From NCBI RefSeq assembly GCF_003946725.1, contig NZ_RHOY01000002.1, positions 1-64,000 of the forward strand: a stretch of 64,000 nt of DNA, in the 5' to 3' direction. This DNA is from Agrilactobacillus yilanensis. Lineage in GTDB: Bacteria; Bacillota; Bacilli; Lactobacillales; Lactobacillaceae. Positions 42,991 to 50,996 of the stretch are shown here, piece after piece (positions within the stretch are counted from its first letter, which is position 1; every line of letters starts with the position of its first letter). The notes beneath the pieces were generated by a model. The model was not told the DNA's origin, made no database searches, and worked only from the letters and a program-made list of their open reading frames with translations. The translations under genes and the position numbers were made by a program.

Positions 42991-43650
42991 TTGACACAAT
43001 TAATCGACTTTATTTTGCACATTGACCAACATTTAGTGACACTTGTAAATACGTTTGGGAATTGGTCATATGTCATCTTATTCTTGATGGTCTTTATCGA
43101 AACTGGTTTAGTCATCTTTCCGTTTCTACCTGGGGATTCTTTGTTATTTGCAGCAGCAGCGTTAGCCGCTAATCCGATGTATCATTTGAACAACGGCGTC
43201 TTATTCTTTGGTTTTTTGCTAGCTGCGGTTATTGGGGATACTGTCAATTATGAAATTGGGAAGCACTTAAGCGATCATGCTTTGGAGAGTAGCCGGTTCG
43301 GTCGACTGATTAATCGAGATAAATTAAAAGTCGCCGAGAATTTCTTCGATCGCCATGGTGGGAAAACCATTGCTTTGGCTCGGTTTGTGCCAATCGTTCG
43401 AACCTTTGCGCCTTTTGTTTCCGGCGGCAGTCATATGAATTATCGCCATTTCCTAATGTATAATTTCTTGGGCGGGTTAGCTTGGGTGACGTTATGCGTC
43501 GGTGGTGGTCATTTCTTCGGTAATATCTCGTTTGTGAAAGAGAATTTCTCGCTAGTAGCTATGGGTATTATTGCCATTTCATTATTGCCAATGCTCATTG
43601 TCTATTTGAAAAATAAATTTACGACTAAACCTGTTGGTATTGATGAATAA
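42991..43650 (+). CDS. DedA-family membrane protein
   Basis: 219 aa with about five to six hydrophobic segments. DedA motifs are ETGLVIFPFLPGDSLLFAAAALA, GDTVNYEIGKHL, FFDRHGGKTIALARFVPIVRTFAPFVSG and MNYRHFLMYNFLGGLAWV. The family is linked to lipid-carrier (undecaprenyl phosphate or phospholipid) transport and membrane stress tolerance. TTG start at 42991 with GTAGGT upstream, 37 nt after the DUF4097 gene, so probably in the same envelope operon. Confidence 0.9.
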   Translation: MTQLIDFILHIDQHLVTLVNTFGNWSYVILFLMVFIETGLVIFPFLPGDSLLFAAAALAANPMYHLNNGVLFFGFLLAAVIGDTVNYEIGKHLSDHALESSRFGRLINRDKLKVAENFFDRHGGKTIALARFVPIVRTFAPFVSGGSHMNYRHFLMYNFLGGLAWVTLCVGGGHFFGNISFVKENFSLVAMGIIAISLLPMLIVYLKNKFTTKPVGIDE

Positions 43651-43970
43651 TAAGAACTAAATAAATTTAGATAAAGCTCTGGGATCAGTAAGACGATTTC
43701 GGAGTTTTATTTTATTGCAATTAATAGTGAATTAACATTAATAAAATGATTGTTTATATTAACGCATTCATTAACTGAAATAATCAATTTTAGTAAATTC
43801 AATCGTGCAATACGTAATTGGTCTAATTTTCATTTTATCTGTAACGCCGTTATAACGTTGCTTGTGGGGCTAGCGTGTATTTAGCGGGATGCTCGAATTG
43901 CAAGCTAGCCTTTTGAAACCACTTTTTATATAGTGAAATTGCAATAGAAAACATAAGGAGATTCAACGAT
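43651..43970. other. Intergenic region after dedA
   Basis: An imperfect terminator-like hairpin (AAAGCTCTG / CGGAGTTTT, about 43674-43711) follows dedA. A second long-range pair GGCTAGC / GCTAGCC (about 43868-43912) has a large loop and a short T-run. No gene was seen. Confidence 0.45.
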
Positions 43971-44423
43971 ATGGACTTTGGGGCGCAAGTTAAAAAAATT
44001 CGGATAACCCATGAACTTACCCAAGCACAGATGGCGATACAGCTAAATGTGTCGCGGCAAACGATTTCTAGTTGGGAGAATAATCGTAATTTACCGGACT
44101 TAGAGATGGTTGTTCAAATTGCACAAACCTTTGGTCTATCTTTGGATCAACTTATTTTAGGAGATGCAGCGATGACAAAAAAATTGGTTAAAGATAGTAG
44201 TAATGTTCGGCGAGCACGTTTTAATATGATAAGTATTTTGTTGATAGTCATTGGACTTGGCTGCTTTTTAGCTAAGACGATCATTGGCTCAAGCCTTGAT
44301 AGCAATGGAATTTTGCACGAGCCATTTTTTTTGATCCCGATTGGTTATTTATTTCTGGTCAGTGGAATTGTAGTTACTCTGATTAGTTTAGTGATTAAAT
44401 ATCTCAAAAAGCGACATTCGTAG
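43971..44423 (+). CDS. Cro/CI-type HTH protein with membrane-bound C terminus
   Basis: 150 aa. The N-terminal HTH (about 5-60) reads LTQAQMAIQLNVSRQTISSWENNRNLPDLEMVVQIAQTFGLSLDQLI, and two hydrophobic segments follow (about 85-105 and 118-142). Membrane-tethered HTH proteins of this type may sense membrane state; that is inference. Start ATG after AAGGAGATT, own terminator downstream. Confidence 0.85.
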   Translation: MDFGAQVKKIRITHELTQAQMAIQLNVSRQTISSWENNRNLPDLEMVVQIAQTFGLSLDQLILGDAAMTKKLVKDSSNVRRARFNMISILLIVIGLGCFLAKTIIGSSLDSNGILHEPFFLIPIGYLFLVSGIVVTLISLVIKYLKKRHS

Positions 44424-44464
44424 TGATCTAACGGCAAAAAGGCAGTTAATATAAATAATATAAT

Positions 44465-44509
44465 AAAAAATAACAAAATTAATGATCAAATAAATTTTGT
44501 TATTTTTTT
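44465..44509 (+). terminator. Terminator of the membrane HTH gene
   Basis: AAATAACAAAATT / AATTTTGTTATTT stem followed by Ts. Confidence 0.8.
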
Positions 44510-44641
44510 GTAAAAAAGACTAATCAAATGGCTTTTTATCTGCTATAATCAGGTTAAACTTATTTAGTCAGTTTCAAAGTATGGTGCGATTTAAAATCGG
44601 ACTATGCTTTGTTAGGGATACCTTTTAGAAAGGGTGGTGAT

Positions 44642-44677
44642 GTGGCAATAAATCTTGTTTCACTAAAAATTGAATAG
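44642..44677 (+). CDS. Possible 11-residue leader peptide before the secreted protein
   Basis: A GTG-started ORF (MAINLVSLKIE) preceded by the strong site AAAGGGTGGTGAT, ending 38 nt before the secreted sortase-like gene. A hairpin (about 44577-44612, AGTATGGT..ACTATGCT) lies just upstream. The ribosome site is strong enough to suggest translation; the product or regulatory role is unknown. Confidence 0.35.
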   Translation: MAINLVSLKIE

Positions 44678-44715
44678 ATATGTAGTCGTAGCTTACATAT
44701 TAATGGGGGCGCATT

Positions 44716-45816
44716 ATGAAATCTGACCTTGCAAAGGTGATTGGATTGGTAGTGGCTTCAGCCACTGCACTATCATTATCATCGGCAGTGATTTTAAATC
44801 AAGATACATCTGTCAAGGTAAGCCGAAACGACTCAACAAAAGTTGTTTCGGCCGCAACTTTACCAAGTGGGCAACGAACTTCGTTACTAAACAACCGTGT
44901 GGCGTTTAATTCGATGGATTTATTTACTTCATCGACAACGGAAACACAGAGTACGATGTTTAGTAACGGACAGAATTGGTTGAAATTAGGGTATAACCAA
45001 TGGGAAGATACCACTTCGGAGCAGCAACCTGGTTACCAGGAAGTCGCGATTACGGACACGCAGCTGGAGATGTCTAGCGGTACTACCGCAGCAGTAGTGC
45101 AGGATGCTACCGCAGAGGCAAAGACACCGACGGTAATGACAACCCAGGCGCGAGAGGGACAAACGCAAACATCGACCGCCGCTGTTAACGTCATCAATAA
45201 ATCGGCTGAAAATCAACCGGCTAGTGTTCAAGCAAGAACGACAGATCAACAGGTAGCTGCTGTAAGCCAAGCTAGTACTGCAAATCAAGCAGCCAGTACC
45301 TCGACAGCATATAACGGCCCGGCAACGGACACGTTAAAAATTGCGGGCTACACTGTAAGGTATCAAGATAACGTCGCAGACACACCTAATGTTAACGACG
45401 GATCGAATTATCGAGATACAGACTTACAAGGCTGGTTGAACAAGCAAACTGCTGGTGTTTGGAATATTAATGCCAACGCAAATAACCACATTAACGATCA
45501 GGCGGCACCGGAATTCTCGACCACAGATAACAAGAACAGTTACTTTATTGGTCATAATGTCGGCGCGTTTACACCCTTGATGAAGGTTAATGTGGGGAAT
45601 ATTATTACAGCTACAGATTCGAATAACAACACAAAAAATTACCAAATAGCTGCCATCTATCGACTTCCGGCATCCAATTCTGGTAATCAGTGGATTGACC
45701 TCGACACAGGTCAAAATGTTTTTGATAATCTGTATGCAGGTAATACTGAGAAAATTACGTTACAAACGTGTATTGATGAATATTCAATTCGAATCGTTGT
45801 TGCAAATGGGATCTAA
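44716..45816 (+). CDS. Secreted protein with a sortase-like C-terminal domain
   Basis: 366 aa. A signal peptide (about 1-25) is followed by a low-complexity Ser/Thr/Ala/Gln region (about 100-200). The C-terminal domain (about 205-366) carries what look like the sortase residues: His280 in FIGHNVGAF, Cys352 in TLQTC (the TLxTC motif) and Arg359. No membrane anchor, LPxTG motif or wall-binding domain is visible, unlike housekeeping sortases. It may be an extracellular transpeptidase or a non-catalytic relative. ATG after GGGGGCGC. Confidence 0.72.
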   Translation: MKSDLAKVIGLVVASATALSLSSAVILNQDTSVKVSRNDSTKVVSAATLPSGQRTSLLNNRVAFNSMDLFTSSTTETQSTMFSNGQNWLKLGYNQWEDTTSEQQPGYQEVAITDTQLEMSSGTTAAVVQDATAEAKTPTVMTTQAREGQTQTSTAAVNVINKSAENQPASVQARTTDQQVAAVSQASTANQAASTSTAYNGPATDTLKIAGYTVRYQDNVADTPNVNDGSNYRDTDLQGWLNKQTAGVWNINANANNHINDQAAPEFSTTDNKNSYFIGHNVGAFTPLMKVNVGNIITATDSNNNTKNYQIAAIYRLPASNSGNQWIDLDTGQNVFDNLYAGNTEKITLQTCIDEYSIRIVVANGI

Positions 45817-45862
45817 ATCACTCGGCAAAGTGATTTGAATCTTCGCTAACTTTTAGGATCCG

Positions 45863-45887
45863 ACCCAACTGGCATTGGGTTTGTTTC
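45863..45887 (+). terminator. Terminator of the sortase-like gene
   Basis: ACCCAA / TTGGGT stem followed by TTGTTTCTT. Confidence 0.6.
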
Positions 45888-46001
45888 TTACAGTTAGTAT
45901 AATATCAGATTATTTTAAAAATAGATTTCAACTTTGAATAAGATTTCTATTCAAATCTGACATAACCCTATATATCAACGTTTATAAGCCCTAATTTAGG
46001 C

Positions 46002-46042
46002 AAAAAAGACAGGATAATCGGCAAATTATCCTGTCTTTTTTT
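46002..46042. terminator. Bidirectional terminator
   Basis: AAAAAAGACAGGATAAT / ATTATCCTGTCTTTTTTT, a 17-bp stem that ends the minus-strand oxidoreductase transcript. Confidence 0.88.
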
Positions 46043-46050
46043 GTGATTGC

Positions 46051-47031
46051 TTATTCAAAGGGAAATTTTAGGCCCCAAGCATTACGAATACTGCCTAGTA
46101 AATGACTAACATCATGGGAAAGTTGTAATTCACCGTTGTCGTGACCAGCAAGAACATAATCTTGCATGTGCTGTACTTCATAAACCAATGCCTCGCTGGA
46201 TTTACCAGCGGTTAATTGTTGTGTGGTCTCACCATGCGCATCGCTTGTATAAGTGACTGTCGCTTGATCGGCCCTTGGGTAATTAGAAATTTCCACGTAG
46301 CCTTTAGTGCCCGCAATCACACCTCTTTTTGGCTGTTTGGCTCTAAAGGAGAGTGCCATAACGGCCATTTGCTCTTGATCATTTTTTAAAATAATACCAG
46401 ATTGTTCATCAACGCCAGTTTCCGTAAACTTGGCAGTAGTTAGTAAAACGTTTGGTTGAGTGTTCAAAAAATAACGAGCAAAGGCGGTGGCATAACCGCC
46501 GATATCTAAAAGTGCACCACCAGCTAAGTCTTTATTGAAGAAACGGTTTGTCATGTCATCAGCTTTTAAGCTTCCAAAATTGACTTGAACTAAATTAATT
46601 GTGCCTAATTGACCGCTGGTGATGAGTTCTTTAACCATTGGATAAATAGGCATGTGATAAATTGTAAAGCCTTCCATAAGCAATAAACCCTTATCTTGGG
46701 CTAATTTCTGCACTTCATCAAATTGGCGTTCGTTAACTGTAATCGCTTTTTCAGCAAGAACATGTTTGCCGGCGTTTAAAGCTTGTTTAATGAATTCATA
46801 GTGGGTTGTATGGGGCGTTGCAATATAGACGATATCAATTTTAGGATCAGCAATCAAAGCCTCAGCGTTTGCAAAAGTATGTTGAATCTGTTTTTCGGCC
46901 GCAAAGCGTTGTAACTTTTCTTGGTTAACCCCAGTTACACCGTATATTTCACCGTTAACGGTATTTAAAGCATCTGCCATTTCGTGGGCAATCCAACCAG
47001 TACCAATCATACCCCAGTTTAATTTTGTCAT
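46051..47031 (-). CDS. Gfo/Idh/MocA-family oxidoreductase
   Basis: 326 aa. The N-terminal Rossmann domain (NWGMIGTGWIAHEMADAL) has IDIVYIATPHTTHYEF and the family's catalytic-lysine motif AEKAITVN. A C-terminal alpha/beta domain follows with GGALLDIGGYA. It is a sugar or cyclitol dehydrogenase of unknown substrate. The ATG at 47031 follows AAAGGGGTG, which lies within the end of rpiA, so the two are co-transcribed. Confidence 0.88.
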   Translation of the reverse strand: MTKLNWGMIGTGWIAHEMADALNTVNGEIYGVTGVNQEKLQRFAAEKQIQHTFANAEALIADPKIDIVYIATPHTTHYEFIKQALNAGKHVLAEKAITVNERQFDEVQKLAQDKGLLLMEGFTIYHMPIYPMVKELITSGQLGTINLVQVNFGSLKADDMTNRFFNKDLAGGALLDIGGYATAFARYFLNTQPNVLLTTAKFTETGVDEQSGIILKNDQEQMAVMALSFRAKQPKRGVIAGTKGYVEISNYPRADQATVTYTSDAHGETTQQLTAGKSSEALVYEVQHMQDYVLAGHDNGELQLSHDVSHLLGSIRNAWGLKFPFE

Positions 47032-47032
47032 T

Positions 47033-47695
47033 TTAAGCACCCCTTTTTAAAATTTTAATCGTTTTTTCAGGCGTTTCAATTAAGAGTTTTGTTGCTAAAT
47101 TTTCAAAATAAGAAGTTCCAACAACACCGTTAAGTTGCCGTAATTGTTGGTCTAAATTGTGAATTTCATGCCAGTCTTGACTAAAACAATCAAGCAGCTG
47201 ATTACCATGGGCACTGCGGGTATAGCCCATAAAATTTGTGGCTAAACGTCGTTGAACGGTTAAATTCAGCTGCTGGGCAGCCGTGATAACCTGGGGCACA
47301 GCTTCGTCAATGACTTCTAAAGTTAGTGGAAATTTTGAATTCAATGTTTTTGTCACTTTGTCACTTTGCGTCATAATGATATATTCGTCAGAAGCTTGAG
47401 CATAAATTTTTTCCAGTGTATGGATACCACCGTTGCTTTTTAATAAATTCAAATTTTGATCAGCTGAATCACAACCATCAAAAGCTAAATCAATTGTTGT
47501 CCAATTGGCAACGATTGGTAGGCCAATACTTTGACAGTAATCGCGGGTTAATTCAGAAGGGGTACAGAGTTGTACTGGTAAATTAGGTGTTGCCTGGATT
47601 AATTCAGCTAAGGCTTGTACATGGCTGCCGCCACCGAGACTAACGGTCATACCTGGCTTAATTAAGTTTAATGCGGTTGTTAAAACTGAAGACAC
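47033..47695 (-). CDS. rpiA: Ribose-5-phosphate isomerase A, divergent
   Basis: 220 aa. RpiA features are FDGCDSADQNLNLLKSNGG (family DGADEvd..lLiKGgGG), EKI, GVVGTSYFEN (family nGvf) and the SLGGGSHVQALAELI phosphate loop (family lGtGST). Several family positions are altered, so it is a divergent copy, perhaps with a related pentose phosphate substrate. It is followed by an oxidoreductase and divergent from an RpiR regulator, suggesting a catabolic unit and not housekeeping use. Confidence 0.8.
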   Translation of the reverse strand: MSSVLTTALNLIKPGMTVSLGGGSHVQALAELIQATPNLPVQLCTPSELTRDYCQSIGLPIVANWTTIDLAFDGCDSADQNLNLLKSNGGIHTLEKIYAQASDEYIIMTQSDKVTKTLNSKFPLTLEVIDEAVPQVITAAQQLNLTVQRRLATNFMGYTRSAHGNQLLDCFSQDWHEIHNLDQQLRQLNGVVGTSYFENLATKLLIETPEKTIKILKRGA

Positions 47696-47874
47696 GACAG
47701 ATCATCCTTTCAAAAAATGAGTTTATTTGGAAATTTATTTTCATTAAAAATATAAAACAGAAATTAACTTTCGTCAAGCTGAAAATTAAGCTATAATTTA
47801 GAAAGTGAATCGATTATAATCGCAAGTAGATGATTTTCTTAGTATTAAAAATGGCGAGAATTTTGAGGTGGCTT

Positions 47875-48717
47875 ATGAACGACGAGCAAAATATTGTTGA
47901 TTTATTATACAGTAAAGCGCATTCAATGACAGGATCAGATCAAAAAATTGCAGCGGTAATCTTAAAAGACCCGGCTAAAATTGTGAATTTTACGATTTCA
48001 GAATTATCTAGGGCAGCTGGTGTCAGCGATGCTTCGGTTTCTAGATTTTGTAAAAATTTGAATTTGTCCGGTTTTCATCAGTTAAAAATTCAATTGGCAA
48101 CGGTAGCGGCTGACAAATATAGTTATTACCAGAATTTAAAGCCTGATGATTTGCAACAGTCTTTACAAAATATTACTGCTAATAAAGTGGCCGAATTAGA
48201 AAATACGTTAACCAAAGTGCCAACAGCGACCATTAAACAAATTTTACAAGCTTTAAAAAAGGCGCAGGTGGTTCAAATTGCGGCTGCCGGAGATACGTAT
48301 CCAGTGGCCGCAGATGCGGTTTATAAGTTCAACCAGCTAGGTATTTTTGCAATTGCGGCCGAGTCTTGGGAAACGGCCATTGCACAAACAATGAATTTGC
48401 CAAAGCAAGCCGTCTTACTTGTAATTTCTAACTCTGGGGAAACAAAAAGCTTATTACAGCAGATCAAAATTGCACAACAACGGGGGATTTTGGTGATTGC
48501 AATTACCAATCGGGGGGATGCACCGATCAGCTTGCAGGCGGATTTGCAGTTTACCATTGCCGTTCGTCAGCAGGTGCTGCAGTCAGAATATTTCTTTTCT
48601 AGGGTGGCTGCAATGACGGCAATAGAAGCTTTGTTTTTACTGTTAATTACGGAAGATAAAACGTATTTAGATCACATTAAGGCCCATGAAGACTTGGTGG
48701 CTGAAACAAAAATTTAA
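47875..48717 (+). CDS. RpiR-family regulator (HTH plus SIS domain)
   Basis: 280 aa. The N-terminal RpiR HTH contains IVNFTISELSRAAGVSDASVSRFCKNLNLSGFHQLKIQLA, and the SIS sugar-phosphate domain (about 110-270) has AAAGDTYPVA and ISNSGETKSLLQQIKIA. Divergent from rpiA and the oxidoreductase, its likely targets, with a phosphosugar effector. The ATG at 47875 has GAGGTGG upstream. Confidence 0.9.
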   Translation: MNDEQNIVDLLYSKAHSMTGSDQKIAAVILKDPAKIVNFTISELSRAAGVSDASVSRFCKNLNLSGFHQLKIQLATVAADKYSYYQNLKPDDLQQSLQNITANKVAELENTLTKVPTATIKQILQALKKAQVVQIAAAGDTYPVAADAVYKFNQLGIFAIAAESWETAIAQTMNLPKQAVLLVISNSGETKSLLQQIKIAQQRGILVIAITNRGDAPISLQADLQFTIAVRQQVLQSEYFFSRVAAMTAIEALFLLLITEDKTYLDHIKAHEDLVAETKI

Positions 48718-48720
48718 ACA

Positions 48721-48762
48721 AAAAAAGGCCAGTTACAAGATAATTTCAAGTAACTGGTCTTT
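48721..48762. terminator. Terminator between rpiR-type and NCS2 genes
   Basis: AAAAGGCCAGTTAC / GTAACTGGTCTTT. It serves the convergent genes on both sides. Confidence 0.8.
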
Positions 48763-48794
48763 CTATATTAATCTTTCAAACAGAAATACTGGTC

Positions 48795-50150
48795 TTAAGC
48801 TTCAGCAGTTTCTGTAGCGGCTTCTTTTTTATCTTCAGGGAAAAGTAAGTTTGCAAGGATACCGATGAAAGTAGTTGCAGCGATACTATCTTCAAAGACA
48901 AATTTTAACCAAGTAGGTAAGCCGGAAATAGCTTCGGCGTTACCGCCTAAACCAATACCTAAGGCAATTGTGATCCCGATAACTAAGACGTTACGTTCAC
49001 TAAAGCCAGCTTGTGCTAACATTTTAACCCCGTTGATCAAGATCATAGCAAATACTGAGATTAAAGCCCCACCTAAAACGGCAGATGGGATAGAAGCAAA
49101 GACAGCACCAAGTTTAGGTAAGAAACCACAAATAACAAGAACGGCAGCACCCATAGAGATACACCATTTGTTAATAACTTTAGTCATTGAAACGATACCA
49201 ACGTTTTGACCAAAGGCAGTTTGTGGCATAGAACCAAAGATAGAAGCAACGGCACAACCGATAGAATCGGCTAAAACAGAACCAGATGTTTCTTTTTCAT
49301 TGGCAGTACGGTTGAAGGTTGCAATCGTGATACCAGAAGTGTTCCCGATCGTTTCCATTGCGATTGTGATGTAAATTGCGATAAAGCTAATAATGGTTTT
49401 TGTATCAAAAGTTGGAATGAAATGGAAAGGTAACGGAACGTTAACCCAAGAAGCTGATCCAACTGATGCAAAACTAACTTTGCCGAAGAACAAAGCCAAT
49501 ACATAACCAAATACTAAACCAAATAATAATGCGGCAGTTTTAATAACGCCTTTACCAAAACGTTGTAAAACAGCAACACAGATGAAAGTTGCAAAGGCAA
49601 TCGTCAAGTTTTGCCAAGAACCATAGTCTGAAGCACCAGTACCACCGGCGAAATAATCACGACCAACGGCCAATAAGTTAATCCCAATAGCGATTAAAGT
49701 ACAACCGATAACTAATGGAGTGAAGAAACGTTTTAAGTATTTGTAGAAAATACCGATCAAACCTTCAACCACACTACCGACTAATGCGCCCCCCAAAACG
49801 GCTGGAACGCCACCGACAGCAGCTGCTGCGGAAGCCGTTGGAACGAATGCAAAACTGGTCCCCATGACAATTGGTAGGCCAGAACCAAGCTGGAACTTCC
49901 CAATTTTGATAGGATATAATTGCAGGAATGTTGTTAAACCGGAAATTAACATCCCGGCTTGAACCATAACAACGGTTTGCGCCGGTGTTGCTTTAGCGAC
50001 AGCGGCAATAATTAACATTGGTGCCAAGTTCCCGGCAAACATTGCCAAGACGTGTTGCATGCCTAAAGGAAAGGCGATTGAAAATTTGGGTCTGCCTTCC
50101 AGTTGATAGACCAGATCTTTATCTGCTACTACTTTGTTATCCTTACTCAT
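48795..50150 (-). CDS. NCS2-family nucleobase permease (xanthine/uric acid type)
   Basis: 451 aa with about 12-14 membrane segments. NCS2 features are GMQHVLAMFAGNLAPMLI, GSGLPIVMGTSFAFVPT, AMETIGNTSGI and the signature QNVGIVSMTKV. The subgroup resembles xanthine/urate permeases (PbuX/PucJ) more than uracil permease. The gene is separated from the NCS1 and 8-oxoguanine-deaminase genes by about 850 bp, and all three form a purine group. A cre site and a structured leader precede it. ATG with GGAGGATTT upstream. Confidence 0.88.
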   Translation of the reverse strand: MSKDNKVVADKDLVYQLEGRPKFSIAFPLGMQHVLAMFAGNLAPMLIIAAVAKATPAQTVVMVQAGMLISGLTTFLQLYPIKIGKFQLGSGLPIVMGTSFAFVPTASAAAAVGGVPAVLGGALVGSVVEGLIGIFYKYLKRFFTPLVIGCTLIAIGINLLAVGRDYFAGGTGASDYGSWQNLTIAFATFICVAVLQRFGKGVIKTAALLFGLVFGYVLALFFGKVSFASVGSASWVNVPLPFHFIPTFDTKTIISFIAIYITIAMETIGNTSGITIATFNRTANEKETSGSVLADSIGCAVASIFGSMPQTAFGQNVGIVSMTKVINKWCISMGAAVLVICGFLPKLGAVFASIPSAVLGGALISVFAMILINGVKMLAQAGFSERNVLVIGITIALGIGLGGNAEAISGLPTWLKFVFEDSIAATTFIGILANLLFPEDKKEAATETAEA

Positions 50151-50199
50151 CTAGTAAATCCTCCATTCGATTCTTCTAGGATACGTAAGTTGACTAGCC

Positions 50200-50238
50200 A
50201 TCAATCCCCCAGATGGATCTGGCAACTAAGGAGGGGAT
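50200..50238 (-). other. Structured 5' leader of the NCS2 gene
   Basis: CAATCCCC (50200-50207) pairs with GGGGATTG (50231-50238), with an inner CAGA/TCTG hairpin. On the minus strand the 5' arm AATCCCCTCC could also pair with the ribosome site GGAGGATT of the permease gene. This suggests possible translational control; no known riboswitch class was recognised. Confidence 0.4.
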
Positions 50239-50282
50239 TGGGAAGTTTGCGCCGTTAAGCGCGTTTAAATTTTCATTAGTGG

Positions 50283-50296
50283 TATGTATACGCTTC
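50283..50296 (-). promoter_or_regulatory. cre site upstream of the NCS2 gene
   Basis: On the minus strand TGGAAGCGTATACA matches TGNAANCGNWNNCA (recalled) at every defined position. Confidence 0.7.
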
Positions 50297-50299
50297 CAA

Positions 50300-50996
50300 A
50301 AATTTAAATAGATATACGTTAATCTTTAGTATGAACTCAGCTATCAATTGAGCCAATACCCTTACATGATTAATGTTTGCTTCCACAAAGCTATAAGTCA
50401 GCCTAAATATCAAGAAATTACAACATTTAAAAAATGCTGGCCAAGATTAGATACACAAGTATTTTATACATGATTGCAGATCAATGTGATTAAATTTTCT
50501 TATGTATTAACTTCTTGTTGTCAAGCAACTTTGCTCAGTGTTTAGTGAAAAACACTGGGTGGATCCAAGAGTCTTAATCAATCAATTATCTAAATAGTCA
50601 TGGGCTTGATAGCGCGCTGTTTACTGATTTAGATAACCGCAAAGATACATATAAATCATCACCCCGTTTGTACATTTTTATTATATTATTGTGAAGATAA
50701 TAACTACTATCATGATATACCATGAAACTCGGAATTACAATTAAATTTTGTTTGGAAAAATAATTTTTTTTAGTAGTGTACTTGATATATATTAAAGACT
50801 ATAGAATTTATACTTAGTTCAAAAATATATAAATTATTAAATAACCTAACACTAAAGAATAATGAATTGCCATTTAAAGGTTTATTAGAGATTTCAAAAC
50901 AATTTTAATTGCTATTTAAATTAATAAGCACTCGTTTAAAACATTCAAAAATTTACATTTTATTCCATTTTTAAATAAATCGGGGGGAAGCAGGAC
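50300..50996. other. Long AT-rich intergenic region between NCS2 and NCS1 genes
   Basis: About 700 bp with no ORF carrying a credible start. One hairpin (CAGTGTTT / AAACACTG, about 50539-50557) has no T-run. The promoter of the NCS2 gene and the end of the NCS1 transcript must lie here. Confidence 0.4.

Noticed and set aside
43752-43770. TTTATATTAACGCATTC occurring here and again near 55908
   Set aside because: A 17-base AT-rich match twice in 64 kb can arise by chance, and the flanks are unrelated, so it is not proposed as an attachment site.
50539-50557. Hairpin CAGTGTTT / AAACACTG in the long intergenic region, followed by GGGTGGATCC
   Set aside because: It looks slightly like a T-box end, but there is no T-run, no specifier domain and no downstream gene in either direction at a suitable distance.
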